Shown here piece after piece: positions 1 to 11,039 of a DNA stretch of 64,000 nucleotides. The number at the start of each line of letters is the position of its first letter. Positions within the stretch are counted from its first letter, which is position 1. Both the position numbers and the translations under genes were made by a program. The notes below the pieces were generated by a model, which was given only the letters and a program-made list of their open reading frames with translations, was not told the DNA's origin and did not search any database. The stretch is from the NCBI GenBank assembly GCA_003118195.1, contig BEXV01000020.1:486439-550438 (forward strand). Reading direction: 5' to 3'. The stretch is from Hemicentrotus pulcherrimus (Eukaryota > Echinodermata > Echinoidea > Camarodonta > Strongylocentrotidae).

Positions 1-3000
1 ATGAGCCTAAGCTGTGCTACATCTTAGTCTTAGGAAGCCAGATTTAGGGCCTGAAAAAGATTTCTTCCATTACACGAAAGTGATAGATTTTGCCTGGAGG
101 AAGTTTTGTTGCAGATAAACCAAATGAAATGTAAATAGACCAATATAAATGAGGAAAAGAAAGAAAAATCTACAAAGAAGAAAAACTTTAGGCCTACGGA
201 GATTGTCCTTTTCAATATAATCTCTTGAAAGCTGGTTTCTCTGTTCTCTTGAGATTTTCCATTGATCAGATTAAATGCATTGTGCTAAGGCCAACGGCTA
301 TTCAGTTGTCAAATAAATTGAAGTTGATGGAACTCTGGCTAAAAGTTCTACGATCATTGAGCAGCACAATCAGTTGAAATGACGTAAGCTAGATTACACT
401 ACAAGTAACAACCATTGGTTTACTCACATTCTGGTGTTTTCGTTGGAAGTTGCTAAGTAACTAACACAAAACATGACAGAAAAATCACTGTTTTTTTGCA
501 GTGTAAATTAATGCTGAATGATTACATTTTTGGCGGGGGTCATGTGACTCTCCTTGCCTCCATTATAATGCATACTGGGCAGCGACAGGTGGCGCATGCA
601 CACACCACAACTCAACAACAAAAAAGGAATTGTTAGACATTAATGGGTTTTTTACAGTAGTGTAAATGAAAGTTTTAAAAAGGGAGGTTTTCAAAGTGGT
701 TTGTGCTGTGTAAATGGACCTTTAGTTTCATGCTTTGTGAAATCACAAGTGTTAGAATAATAAGTGTTTACAGTCACCATGAGTGGGTTTATGTCCCTTT
801 TGCAGCCAAGTACCTCAAATTCTGTAGAACTTTGCAGGAATTATGAATATGTCATGTCCTATCTGTGAAATTTAAACGTTAGCAGTGTCCTAATATTAAA
901 ATTATGCAAGGAAACCTATTTACTTGCTAGACTTCACTGTCAGACACTATTGAGTGGCTGACTGGCTTTTTTCTTCTTTGGTAATAACATACATAAAATG
1001 AGCTGTAAAGGGTACATGAGCATTTGTCAACATCAATAACCCACTTCTTGTGATGGCCAAAATTAAACTGATTGAATCTTTGCGCAGCATAAAACGTATG
1101 ACCATTTCGGTACAATTGTCTGAAAATCAAGACTATTACTTATTAGCTCTATAGCTCCTAAGTCGATTTGACAACTATTAGTCATTATTTTCCCACTTGA
1201 AGACATTTTCAAGCCCCATCTTTTTTAGGGAAGTTCTAAATTACTTTTATCTTTCAAATGCTGTTGGAATTTAAACTTTTCATCTTTTTTGCCCTGCAAA
1301 TGGGACATAGTACCTTTAACATAGTTAAAAACAATTCCCAGTCAGTGGCTGATTAATTCCTTTCATTTATATTATCATAGATTTTAAAAGGACCAAGGTC
1401 AGTTCTGCATGTGTCCATATTTGATTGGAAACGTTCATCAATGAATCAATAATCTTCTCTCTACTTCTGAAGAAAAGAGGATTTATGCATGGTTAGTCAA
1501 GTGTACATGTACAGTAGGTGTTCCAGAGATTTATATGGAAGACCTCAGAAGGAGACATTACACTTCTTTGAGACTCCTTGTATACTTGAAACATACATGT
1601 AGGCATGTGACCTTAATCATATATTAATTCATAATTTCCATATAATTGTCTCAATTGTCTGTTTTACCTTTCTGTGCTGTGAGGTGATGAATTTGCATAA
1701 AATATGGCCCTATCCTAAGGTCCAGTCTGTAGCATCGATATTAATAAGGTTTGGCATTGTTATTTTTACCTGAAGCTTTTGTTGATCTCCCTCTTGGTCC
1801 TTGACCAAATTTGATGTTTTGTTAAGTGCTATTGTATTTGTTTGTTTGTTTGTTTGTTCATTTTTGTTTTATTGGGGGAGGGGCTTGATACACAATTAGT
1901 TGTGGCTCCACCAGTGGGGCTACTGTTGCATATAAAACATGCATTTAATCTTCCCTTGCCTGCTTGACTTGAAAATACAAGATACAAAGATGAAGCTATC
2001 AGCTAATAATCTCATTCATGGGGATTAATATGAACAAATGTATGAACCAAGTTTCTTTAGGAGGTTTTGGGGGCATCATGATTAGGCATCATGATTAGGT
2101 ATCACTTATTGCCATTGTAAGCTTATATACATGACTGAATAGTGCTGCAGACATTTGATTGAAACCTTCATTAGATATCGTTCAATATCATGAGCTAATA
2201 GAGCTGTCTAGGCAACAGCAAAATGCAATCAGATTATGATTATTGTGGATAACAGTCAACCTTCAAATGATTATACATAACCAAATGTAAATTCTCCTCA
2301 GATAGACACATGTACATGTATACATATATACATGCATTTTAAAAATGCAAATTTTGTTGTATAACTGGACTGGCACAATTGATAGTATTGAAATAAATCT
2401 TTGAACATTTCCAGCAGTTTGAATACTGAGACATTGATATGTCTCATTCCAAAAATATTTATAATACTGTAACTTTTCTCCTTCAAAATGCCTTAAAACT
2501 CTTTCACTAAAGCCAGAATATAAAAATCAGTTTCCCTACATTTGGTTACAGATGATTTATCTTTTGGATGCAGCACTTGCTCGAAGTAATCAATAATCTT
2601 TTCTTCACCCAGTTGAATAGAGTTTGGACATTTGACAAGTCTCAATTCAGTGACTTTGTGTGGGTAGAGCGTTGAATTATTGGATTCAAAATCAAAATGT
2701 CTTGTGAGCACAAACAAATTGTTACAAGAAATTATAAAGAAGAAAATCAGAGAAAAAGGAGTTTGCAATAAAAAATTAAAAGAAGAAAAAGTTGCAAAAA
2801 ATATGAAAATCAGAGAAAATAGTATGATTTTTTCCAATCATTAATGAAATGAAAATCAAGAAAATTTATATTTATAGTGGGACAGATCAGCAATTTAGTT
2901 TTTCAGATAAAAGCTATATAGAGGCCTTAAAAGTATTTTGTACTTCAATAAATTGAAAATACTTAATACCCAATTCTACCAATCAAAGGAAATTGTATAA

Positions 3001-3670
3001 TTTTACCAAGCATTGAATGAAAAATAAAATAAAATATATCAAATAAAAATTTCTACGGGACATGTCATCATTTTTCAGGAAAAAACTATTGGGACCTAAT
3101 CAAATTACACATGCTGTAATCATTTGAAAATACTTGTACCTTGTTCTACCCAAATGTATAGAAAGTCATGTCCATATGTTCTTTATACACAAGGTTGATT
3201 TGAATTAAACGTGTACAATGTACACATGTTCTTATTGAAATATTTAATTCTGACTCTTATCAGCTATGTCATCCATCAAATTCAAGCATAGATATATATT
3301 TCTTGTTTAATTGTCTTGATGTGTGTATAAAGAATTACAAGTAAAACATTTTAACAAAAGATGGGTTAAAAGGAAACAGTCAAACAAATTAATTAATTTT
3401 ATGAATGATTTCAGTAATAACCAATGATACATTGTCATTTTTACATTAAAAGTACAAATGCAAAAAAAATAAAAAAAATCTTCCTGCTTGGTGTATTGAT
3501 TTTGGATTAAGTAACCTGTTGAGATACTGTCAATAATGGCATACTCTCCTTGCTGTGTGCGTAATGCCTGGGCAACAAGCACTCAATGTCACTGAAAAGA
3601 AGCCACTTCAAATCCTGAATGGGTGCTGATGGGGTCATAAAACCGTGAAGTTCAGGAGGGGTACACACAA
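1..3670. other. non-coding sequence, no gene seen
   Basis: AT-rich sequence with no convincing exon on either strand; the open frames are short, low in complexity and lack family resemblance. Small structures are a TTTG microsatellite near 1836-1858, a two-copy 'ggcatcatgatta' tandem near 2072-2100, and an alternating ACATGT/ATATAC stretch near 2305-2340. Because the first recognised exon (6121) starts in phase 0 and has no initiator, this stretch is either an intron of the RADIL-like gene or its 5' flank; the sequence does not decide which. Confidence 0.6.
2878..3155. repeat. diverged local duplication
   Basis: Two blocks (about 2878-2985 and 3056-3155) share the order 'gggaca..tca..ttttcag', 'gaaaatactt' and 'ttctacc', at an offset of roughly 175 bp. 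The copies are diverged, so this is an old tandem or dispersed duplication. Confidence 0.35.
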
Positions 3671-3992
3671 GACCTGTCTCCATCAGCTCGAGTTTGCCAA
3701 ATAAACTGCTATTTTAAATATCCAGATCGCCAATTAACCAGTTAATTAGAGTCTTCATCAGCCAACAGTTGAAAATAGCGGGATATTCGGTTGAGAAAAA
3801 ATCCGGAGAAATCTTGGTCTTGTTTCCAAAATATCCCACTATTTGGGAAATAGCGGGCTAATTCGCACCCGTCAGAGCTAGTTTGTGATGAGCGTATTGG
3901 TCTGATGAGGAAGCAATTCCAAGCTTCTAAATATCATCCAGAGTCTGAAAATAGCGGGTTATTTGACAAACTCGAACTGATGAAGACAGGCC
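3671..3992. mobile_element. foldback MITE with ~45-bp terminal inverted repeats
   Basis: The left end begins gacctgtctccatcagctcg and the right end reads, in reverse complement, ggcctgtcttcatcagttcg. The pairing continues for about 45 bp through 'agtttg.caaata' and 'gctatttt' with few mismatches. Inside are further copies of the motif aaatagcggg (near 3773, 3849 and 3949). No transposase ORF is present, so it is non-autonomous. No clear target-site duplication is visible. Confidence 0.75.
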
Positions 3993-4346
3993 TACAGCTG
4001 GTTTGGTATTTAATATATGTACCAATGGCTGTAATATAAGTAGGACTCTAGTATGATCTTCTGTTATTTCACTTTCCTGGATTCTTTTCATTAGGTTGTT
4101 TAACTTTACTACTTCTTGGCTTTCTAAATGCTGTTTGGTGTTTGTTCAACTGTGCCCTCTTCGTTGATAACTGTTCATCCATTTAATTTTTCCTTTCCCA
4201 AAACTTCTCTCTTCTCTCCATAAGTAAAGTGATTACAGCTTTAAAAAATCTTAACTTTCTTACATTTAGTCAAGATTTAATTGAAATTTTCATCACTTTT
4301 GCTTCTCTGATTTTGTCTGTTTTCTTTTAGAGTAGCCGTCTACTTG

Positions 4347-4367
4347 GGTTGGATTTCCCTTTAAGTC
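4347..4367 (+). repeat. short fragment shared with 24660-24690
   Basis: The string GGTTGGATTTCCCTTTAAG recurs, with one substitution and one inserted C, near 24668-24688. This suggests the terminal piece of a dispersed repeat family whose longer copy lies around 24440-24690. Confidence 0.35.
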
Positions 4368-4654
4368 TTTGCGGGACGCTCTCGCTCACTATGAAGATTA
4401 AAAAGGATAATTTGTGTACTGTTAGAATGTATAAAATCAACCTCAAAAACCTTTTCCTGGCAGTTTGATACTTGAGAAGTATGAAGAAAATAAAGGACAC
4501 CATAAAATGGAACCTGGGTACCTTCTGGGACTTGTGTGGGCCATATACATTGTCCTGACTCCTCACAAGTCACATTCATGTATTTTAAGCCTGCAATATC
4601 TCGTTATAGGAATTATATTGGAAGCTCATGTTTTGTGTATACCATAGTATAGCA

Positions 4655-5017
4655 TCATGGAACTCCTAACATACAGAACAAAATATTACTGGTGACTGGT
4701 ACATAGTAATAACCTCCATGGTAGATCTTGGTAGTAATTGCATAACAGATCCACAATCTATAAAGGTGATACTGAATAGGTGATACTGAATAGGTGTCGT
4801 GAAGACTTGTATTAGGTGAAGAGTACTGGAGGTATTGAAGACGCTGATTTTGAATAGAGGTGGGACAAGTCTGTATTGATGATGAAGGATTAAAGGATGG
4901 TGTGACAGAAATCAATGAACCATATTGAGGCTGAGGTTTCTTAGAGGGGGCTTGGTTACAGAGAAGATCTATAATACCAGGGTTTGTTGTTGTATCGCCG
5001 GTGGTCAATATGTTCAC
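4655..5017 (-). pseudogene. degenerate retroelement-like ORF fragment with 2A-like motif
   Basis: A 120-codon minus-strand open frame opens with a non-ATG codon and reads NILTTGDTTTNPGI near its start (about 4980-5014). It then runs through Ser/Pro/Gln-rich sequence and a duplicated 'tattcagtatcacct'. The GDxxxNPG core resembles the 2A-like motif (DxExNPGP) known from the N termini of some sea-urchin non-LTR retrotransposons, but the Glu and the final Pro are replaced. An in-frame stop lies just upstream. I infer a decayed retroelement ORF start; chance resemblance is a serious alternative. Confidence 0.25.
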
Positions 5018-5422
5018 CTTTTACTGGTTAGAATCAAATATTTTAGTGCTATACAGCCATCTACAAGACCACGTAGTACAGTGCGATACCAGTTTGCTTC
5101 CATGCATGAGACAAGACAAAGAACTAATACAACAGAAATGTACATGTAATGAAGTGTTATTTCAACTATTCAAGACATATTCAGGATCAAATAGTTTTGC
5201 CATTTATCAAGTGTAAGGTGATACAGTCATAATGAAGTTTAAAACAGAAGATTGCAATTCTTTTTAGTCAAATATTTGTACTAAGGTTTGAAGGTATCAA
5301 CTTTGAGGACCTAATAGTTTGAAACAGACATGTTTTTAGTTTTTATTATGAAAAATATGTTTTCAGATGTTGTAAATAACAAAAAAGACTGCTATAAATA
5401 TTTTGAATGGGACATTTTAAAA

Positions 5423-5599
5423 TACAATCAAACCTGCTTTAGTGACCACCTGTCTACAAAGACCACCTATCTACAAAGGCCACATTTGTTGTTTCCCTTG
5501 AAAATGGTTTCTCATAGAATCATGTACTAAAGGAACCTGTCTACAAAGGCCACTTTTTGTGTTTCCCTTGGGTGGTCGCTATAGACAGGTTTGACTGTA
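5423..5599. mobile_element. TA-flanked MITE, pogo/Tc1-like ends
   Basis: The left end is TACAATCAAACCTG and the right end CAGGTTTGACTGTA, inverted repeats that open with a TA dinucleotide at each side, as expected for TA target duplication in the Tc1/mariner/pogo superfamily. The inside is made of repeated 'ctgtctacaaaggccac' blocks (near 5451, 5466 and 5538). There is no transposase. A reversed partial copy lies at 17108-17227 and a decayed one near 26773-26925. Confidence 0.75.
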
Positions 5600-5780
5600 T
5601 ATGGGGGAGTGTGTTTTTTAATCTTAGAGGGTCATGACTCTTGGACTGGCATAAGTACAGCTATATAAACGTTTCTTTATCTACTTGATATATGTTTTAC
5701 AATATATATTCATTTAAATCAAATTGTTATGATACTAGTAGCTGTACATTGCTTCTTATTGCATTTGAATATACATACAT

Positions 5781-5890
5781 AGAATAGAATAGAATAGATT
5801 GACTCTTGCGACACCCTTCTGGGGTATGAGAGTACAACACATTTACATGTCATGATAATGATACATAATAAAGAATACAAAAATACCATA
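5781..5890 (-). mobile_element. possible non-LTR element 3' end with GAATA tail
   Basis: A short agaat repeat (5781-5799) is followed by 'gactcttgcgacacccttct' and a balanced-composition stretch. Read on the minus strand this is a unique 3' region running into an ATTCT microsatellite, the usual look of a LINE or SINE 3' end. No ORF supports it, so this is a weak call. Confidence 0.3.
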
Positions 5891-6120
5891 ATAATACAGA
5901 GAATACAGAATACAACAAAACAATGTAGAAAGGGACATTGTTTTGAGCTGAAATTTCACATCCAAAACAATACTCCTACTTTATGCCTAGTAATGTTATT
6001 AGATTTTTCAAGTAGGAAAGAAATTGGATTGTAAATACATGTACAGTTATGTTCCATACATTTATGTGTAATTATTCAGCTGTACATAACAATGTGCAAA
6101 TCATTTTTGCTCTTCTTCAG

Positions 6121-6304
6121 GGTCTTGTCTATGAGGGGGTCCTCCGTTTCCATATTGAGATATCACCCAACCACAGGATTACAAAGGCCCTCAGAGTTAC
6201 CAATGAAATGACAGTATCCATGCTCCTGCCTCTCCTCCGAGATAAACTACAGATGCCTCAGTTTGACTGCAGCAGGAGCCATGTGTACCAGGTTCAAGGC
6301 AAAG
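6121..6304 (+). CDS. RADIL: RADIL-like gene, internal exon: first half of N-terminal RA domain
   Basis: The exon is bounded by a polypyrimidine tract and acceptor (tgctcttcttcag, AG at 6119-6120) and a donor AAAG|GTGAGA (GT at 6305). It encodes 61 residues plus one base, starting GLVYEGVLRFHIEISPN and ending HVYQVQGK, and enters in phase 0 and leaves in phase 1. The hydrophobic pattern 'GVLRFHIE..ITKALRVTNEMTVSMLLPLLRDKL' fits the beta-beta-alpha start of a Ras-associating ubiquitin-like fold. The last G joins AT of the exon at 54265 to make Asp, giving the RA-typical ending '..GK-DEILLSEEECPL'. RA domains bind GTP-loaded Ras/Rap GTPases at the membrane. Vertebrate RADIL and RASIP1 are, to my knowledge, described with one RA domain; afadin has two. 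An in-frame ATG at 6049 lies upstream, but the intervening sequence is the pyrimidine tract, so it is unlikely to be the start. Confidence 0.75.
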
Positions 6305-6327
6305 GTGAGATTTTGTTTCATCTTCTT

Positions 6328-6330
<3 letters not shown>

Positions 6331-6372
<42 letters not shown>

Positions 6373-6377
6373 TTCAT
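6331..6377. repeat. ATC trinucleotide microsatellite
   Basis: About fifteen uninterrupted ATC units start 26 bp after the splice donor at 6305. Confidence 0.95.
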
Positions 6378-6401
6378 AATCTTAGCTCATTTTATATTTT
6401 G

Positions 6402-6556
6402 CTTACTGCTGCTACTACTGCTACTGCTACTACTGCAGCTACTGTTCCTGTTACTTCGGCTACTGCTACTGCTTCTGATACTACTACTACTATTACTACT
6501 ACTACTGCTACTACTACTGCTACTACTACTGCTACTACTGCTGTTGCAACTACTAC
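6402..6556. repeat. CTA/CTG trinucleotide microsatellite
   Basis: Long mixed array of CTA, CTG and ACT triplets. It creates spurious Leu-rich and Thr-rich open frames. It follows the ATC array at 6331-6377, so two different triplet arrays sit within 250 bp of one splice donor. Confidence 0.95.
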
Positions 6557-7156
6557 AGAGATGCCAAGTTCAAAGATCAGCTATGCGTGACATTTTCATG
6601 ACTCGCGTGGGTGAGGGTATAATGTACATATAGCATATAGCATATAGTTTATAACATCTTTTTTAATTTTTTTTTTATTCACACTCCTCCCTCTCATAAG
6701 ATACAATAATGCAAATGTAGCTCTCTTTTATTATATTTTGGACAAGAAAGTGTGGATCTGTTTCTTGTGTAAGACAGTCAGAGATCAAGACAGACCATTC
6801 ACAGACAGACCATTCAAAGCCATTTCTATATCTGTATTTAATATTCACATGCCTTCAAATATATGAAAGGAACATATAGATAAACAATAGAAGCCACATG
6901 CATCAGTCATGGAGTGGGTAACTATTTTTACACTTAATCCGCACCCCACCCCGCCCAAAGCAGCCCCCCTTCTTAGAGGAGTAATTAATCTCTTCCTTAA
7001 GATGACCAAATTACACAAGACATGTATGTCCCTGTTCATGATTGATATCAATTACTGCAACGTAAATGAGACTCGGCTGGCCGCATGAGCTCGCATTCAA
7101 GACAAACTCTGGCTTTTATCTTGAGCTAGCTTTCTACTTCCTGAGGCATAACCTGT

Positions 7157-7221
7157 TGAGAGCTATAAGGATATTAACTCACTCAACTCTATACAGAGTA
7201 AATTCCCTACTGGCTCTCAAG
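7157..7221. repeat. AGAAGGGCATTAACTC hairpin family, copy 1
   Basis: Left arm 'gagagctataaggatattaa' and right arm 'aattccctactggctctc' pair imperfectly around a loop containing 'actctatacagagta'. It belongs to the dispersed hairpin family described in the findings. Confidence 0.6.
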
Positions 7222-7653
7222 AGACAATATCTGTCTCTTTTGTCTGATTATCTGTATTAGGAGAGACTAGTGTATAAGCATGTGCCCTCATCTTAATCTG
7301 ATATTTCAAAACAGATAAATTCTTTTGCCGTATGTGTAGTTTATCAAATTTTGACATATTAATAAAGACATAATGATAGATTTTTTGTCATTATATTCAG
7401 TAGTGTTAGGGCAACTACCCCAAACTTTTTTTCTTCACAGATACAGGTACAATCAAATTAACGATTTTAATGAATGATTTCAGTGAAAAGTAATTATTCA
7501 GAGAAACATAATCAAACTAAATTCCAGTATAAAAATGTTTGTAGAATGTAATTAAAAAACATTTGATACAGTGCATACCTTATAACGTAATTCCCTTTTC
7601 TCTTGATGAGCATCTATTTTTAACCACATGAATATCTAATATCTGTAAATATG

Positions 7654-7660
<7 letters not shown>

Positions 7661-7697
<37 letters not shown>
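7661..7697. repeat. GA dinucleotide microsatellite
   Basis: Uninterrupted AG array of about 18 units following a short TATATA. Confidence 0.95.
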
Positions 7698-7699
<2 letters not shown>

Positions 7700-8104
7700 A
7701 TATCATTTCTGCATATCAAATACAAAAGTTATTATTTTAGAGGAGTGACTGGTCCCCTTAAAGACTTTAATACTACTTTTGGAAGGTTCTAAATGTTGGT
7801 TAGCTTTCAAAATTTTATGACAGAAAAACATGTGTATTAAAATCCAGGTCACAGATTAAAACTTAGACATGTGGATGATATGAAAGTGATAATGTGATAG
7901 AAACATGGACAAGTTCAAGATCTTTACCTCACAGGAAAAGAGACTGGTACCCAAGGTGTAATGAGATTTTCCAATCAGGTCATATAAGATAGAGATAAGA
8001 ATGGAGAGTTTTCAAGCAATCCCTACTCTCCTCCCAGAAAAAAATAATCAGATGTAATAATGTTTGTATGGGCAGAGGGGTATGATGCTGCAGTTTTTTT
8101 TTTA

Positions 8105-8302
8105 ATGAGGGAAGGAGTGAAAGAGCAGAAGAGGGGGGTGAGGGTGGGAGGAGGGAGGGAGGGATAGAGGAAAAAGAGCGATAGAGGAAAAAGAGATAAT
8201 TTTTTTTTAAAGAGAGAGAAAGAGGCAAACCGAGAGAAACCGAGAGAAACCGAGAGAGGGAGAGAGGGAGAGAGAGAGAGATAGAGAGAGAAAGAAGGGG
8301 AG
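8105..8302. repeat. purine-rich GA low-complexity tract
   Basis: Nearly 200 bp of purine-only or nearly purine-only + strand, including three copies of 'gagaaaccga' near 8230-8256. Open frames read on the minus strand here (Ser/Leu/Pro-rich) are composition artefacts. Confidence 0.9.
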
Positions 8303-9317
8303 ATATACATTGAGGTTGCATTTTCCAAAAATTCTAGCATTTTCCAAAAATTATCTATTATTCCATTTTTGTACAAGTGTCATGCAATATTATATAAATT
8401 GTGCATGATAGCTGGTCCAATATAAGAATGTATGTAATAGGAGCATTGTACTTTTATTGGAAAGCGCTTTCACATGTGTCCCTTTTCTACAGGGCCTTAT
8501 TATTCCTATTCTTTACCTATGTCCAATAGTTATGATCTAATTGCTTAATGTATAAAGAGATAATACAACACATCCTCTTGCAACATGTACCCCATACATA
8601 ATTTCTAACTCGAACTAAACTCTAAATACAACATATCCTTATCTCTCTGATCAAAATGAAATTGTGCTGTATCCTGCTGTTCCCCCTCCCCTCCCCATCC
8701 CCACTTTCATCCCCATTTCCACCCCATTGGGGACTGTTGGGAACTATTTAGAGTACATTAATTCTTAAACTTATCAAACATTCTTTTCATCCCTCTTTTT
8801 CCTACTCAATGAGTTGATTACTTTGCAAGAGCTCTGCTGCCCTCTATCGCTTAACTTCCCATTCAAAACCTCAATGTGACAGTACAGTCATGGAGGGAAC
8901 TTCAGCAGTGCCCTGTCAAACTACACTAATCATGATTCATTTGAGCCTGCAGGTACTTGAACTTTCAAGCCGGCAGCAGACGGTCTGGCTTAATTGAGAA
9001 CATATCTTCCCTCTCCTTTTGACTTTCTTGTCATAATTTGTTGAGACACCTCCCCCCACTCCCCTCCCATTTTGTTTCCGTAGCACAAGAACTAAGAAAT
9101 GATCCAGAGAATGACTTAATGGTAAATGTAGATTCCCAAAGAAATTCTAGGCTTCAAGACTGAATGTATGATCAGGATTAAAGTGCTGTATTATTTTTGA
9201 TTATTATTATTTGTTAAATTTACCAAGTTCTGTTTCTGTATTGTTAGGCTAATTACCCTCTTGACAATCAACCCCCCCCCCCGAAAATGATCACCTCTCC
9301 TGAATATTACCTCCCCA

Positions 9318-9349
9318 CATAACAATGTGCAATTCATTTTTGCTCTTCN
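9318..9349 (+). repeat. second copy of the exon-6121 pyrimidine tract, next to an N
   Basis: The stretch 'acataacaatgtgcaattca' followed by 'tttttgctcttc' repeats the sequence just upstream of the exon at 6121 (about 6085-6116) with one mismatch. It stops exactly at an N (9349). It has no AG acceptor or exon behind it. Either a small duplicated segment or a contig-end artefact is possible. Confidence 0.7.
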
Positions 9350-10281
9350 TAATCTGTAGTTGAATTACATCAAGCTGAAGAATGCTGTATTGTTTTCTTG
9401 CTATTCGCCAATTAGTAGTGCCCTTCTTGTCACAAATATCCAACCATGTAAACCCTTTCACTCTCAGTTGTTTGTCTTGATGGGCTTGTTGGTTTGAAAC
9501 CATGCAGAACTTGCAATCGATCAAAGTTTGTAAGCCTATTGATTGTGGTTTCTGCTTCACCTTTAAACTTCCGAAAGTGTTTCCTTTTTAACGGGTTTCT
9601 TTAACTATCATTCTCAGATTTATAATAGGTATATAGTTATGCATGACATGTTTAATCATGAAGGAGAAAGTAATTCCTTGTCATCCCAAAGAGCTTTTTA
9701 AAATGATTTCTGGAGGTGCATGAACACATTTTCAGATTTGAGAATTTGTCTATCACTTCTATGTTCAATAATGACCTTATCCATTTCTTTTTTTTTTTAC
9801 CTTTTACTCATTTTTTATTGTAGCTATGCATTTCTTCTCACATTCAAATTCATCATTTGGAAGAGGAAGTTTGATATTGTAATATTTTACATCCTCAATT
9901 AAGGACACTTATAAAACTATCACAGTTTTATGGCACGTAGGTATTCATGAATGGAAATGACGACACCTACTACCTACCTAATGACTCTCATCTGTGGAAG
10001 CTTCAAGAGTAACTGTTGACAGTTGCAGAAGTACAACTCCCTCCTCAACTAGTTTCATCCCATCACCAATAAATGGAACAAAAGAGGACACAAGAAGCTG
10101 GATAGCAGCCATCCAATTAATGCATTTATCAAACTGTACTATTGCTTTAGGGGCACAAAAGCCCCTGTTATAGCTCACTGGAACCAACAAAGGATTTTAT
10201 AGATGACTGCATTCTGCAAAGTAAAGTGATGGTAATTCAGTGGAGGTCCCTTGTGTCCAAAGTTGACAGTTGACTTACAAA

Positions 10282-10327
10282 GCGTTGATCAACAGACAAG
10301 CATTATCTGTTGGTCACTCATCAATGC
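10282..10327. repeat. small imperfect hairpin
   Basis: gcgttgatcaacaga pairs with tctgttg..atcaatgc across a loop of nine bases, with an unpaired seven-base bulge on the right arm. Confidence 0.4.
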
Positions 10328-11039
10328 TTGGATTTCTCCCCTACCTTGCACGTTTGCTTTCGTCAAAAAACAAACAAAAACCCCAATAAAACATTCATTA
10401 GTCTTGATGATCTTTGTAACCTTTAAAAAAAAAAAGCTTCTGATATATTTTATTTAACTCTTATTTTGTATGTGTTATTTCTATCTGTGTGTATTAATGC
10501 TCAAGTTCATGTGACAGATGACAGGGTGGTACACAAGGATTTAAATACTTCAAGTTCAAATGGAACAGTATTGGTACTGAGGTGTAGTGATAATATTTTG
10601 CCAATCACAGATCCCACCCATGACTTTTATAGACAAATTATTAAAGGATGTTGCCACACATTCTGTTTGAAAATGTTATAACCAGTTTTAATTGTTTTCT
10701 TTAAATGTAAATATTAGACAGTTTATCAGTATCAAATTAGTTTCTGAACTATATGTCTGTAGTTCAGACTATATTAAAAGCAACCCCCACCTATCAACTC
10801 TTTTAATAATTAAACATGCCCTAAGGGTATAGATACTCAGGAATAGGGTGTAATTGTTCTCCCCTGGTATAAGAAAGGGTTCTACAATGGTAGTAAAGAG
10901 CTCGACACCGGTGTATGTCAATAGATTGTTGACCCCTATTGACATGTAATGCAAACTTTTTAAAGACCGCAAGAGATATTGAACAAATTGTTAGATACCT
11001 GTAAACATCCAATATTGACTTCCTGTTTTTAAGGCCACT

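Larger units (their letters stand above)
7700..11030. other. intronic sequence, no gene supported
   Basis: Apart from the GA tract, the C-run before 9283, the repeated pyrimidine tract at 9318-9348 and a small imperfect hairpin at 10282-10327, I see only AT-rich sequence with short open frames. The minus-strand frame at 9291-9590 has mixed amino-acid composition but no recognisable domain, lacks an ATG start and crosses an N. Confidence 0.55.

Noticed and set aside
6049..6120. In-frame ATG upstream of the RA1 exon as a translation start
   Set aside because: The sequence from 6090 to 6120 is a splice-acceptor pyrimidine tract ending in CAG, and the encoded peptide does not extend the domain.
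9291..9590. Minus-strand open frame that looks somewhat protein-like
   Set aside because: No ATG start, crosses an N, includes the repeated pyrimidine tract and matches no domain I know.
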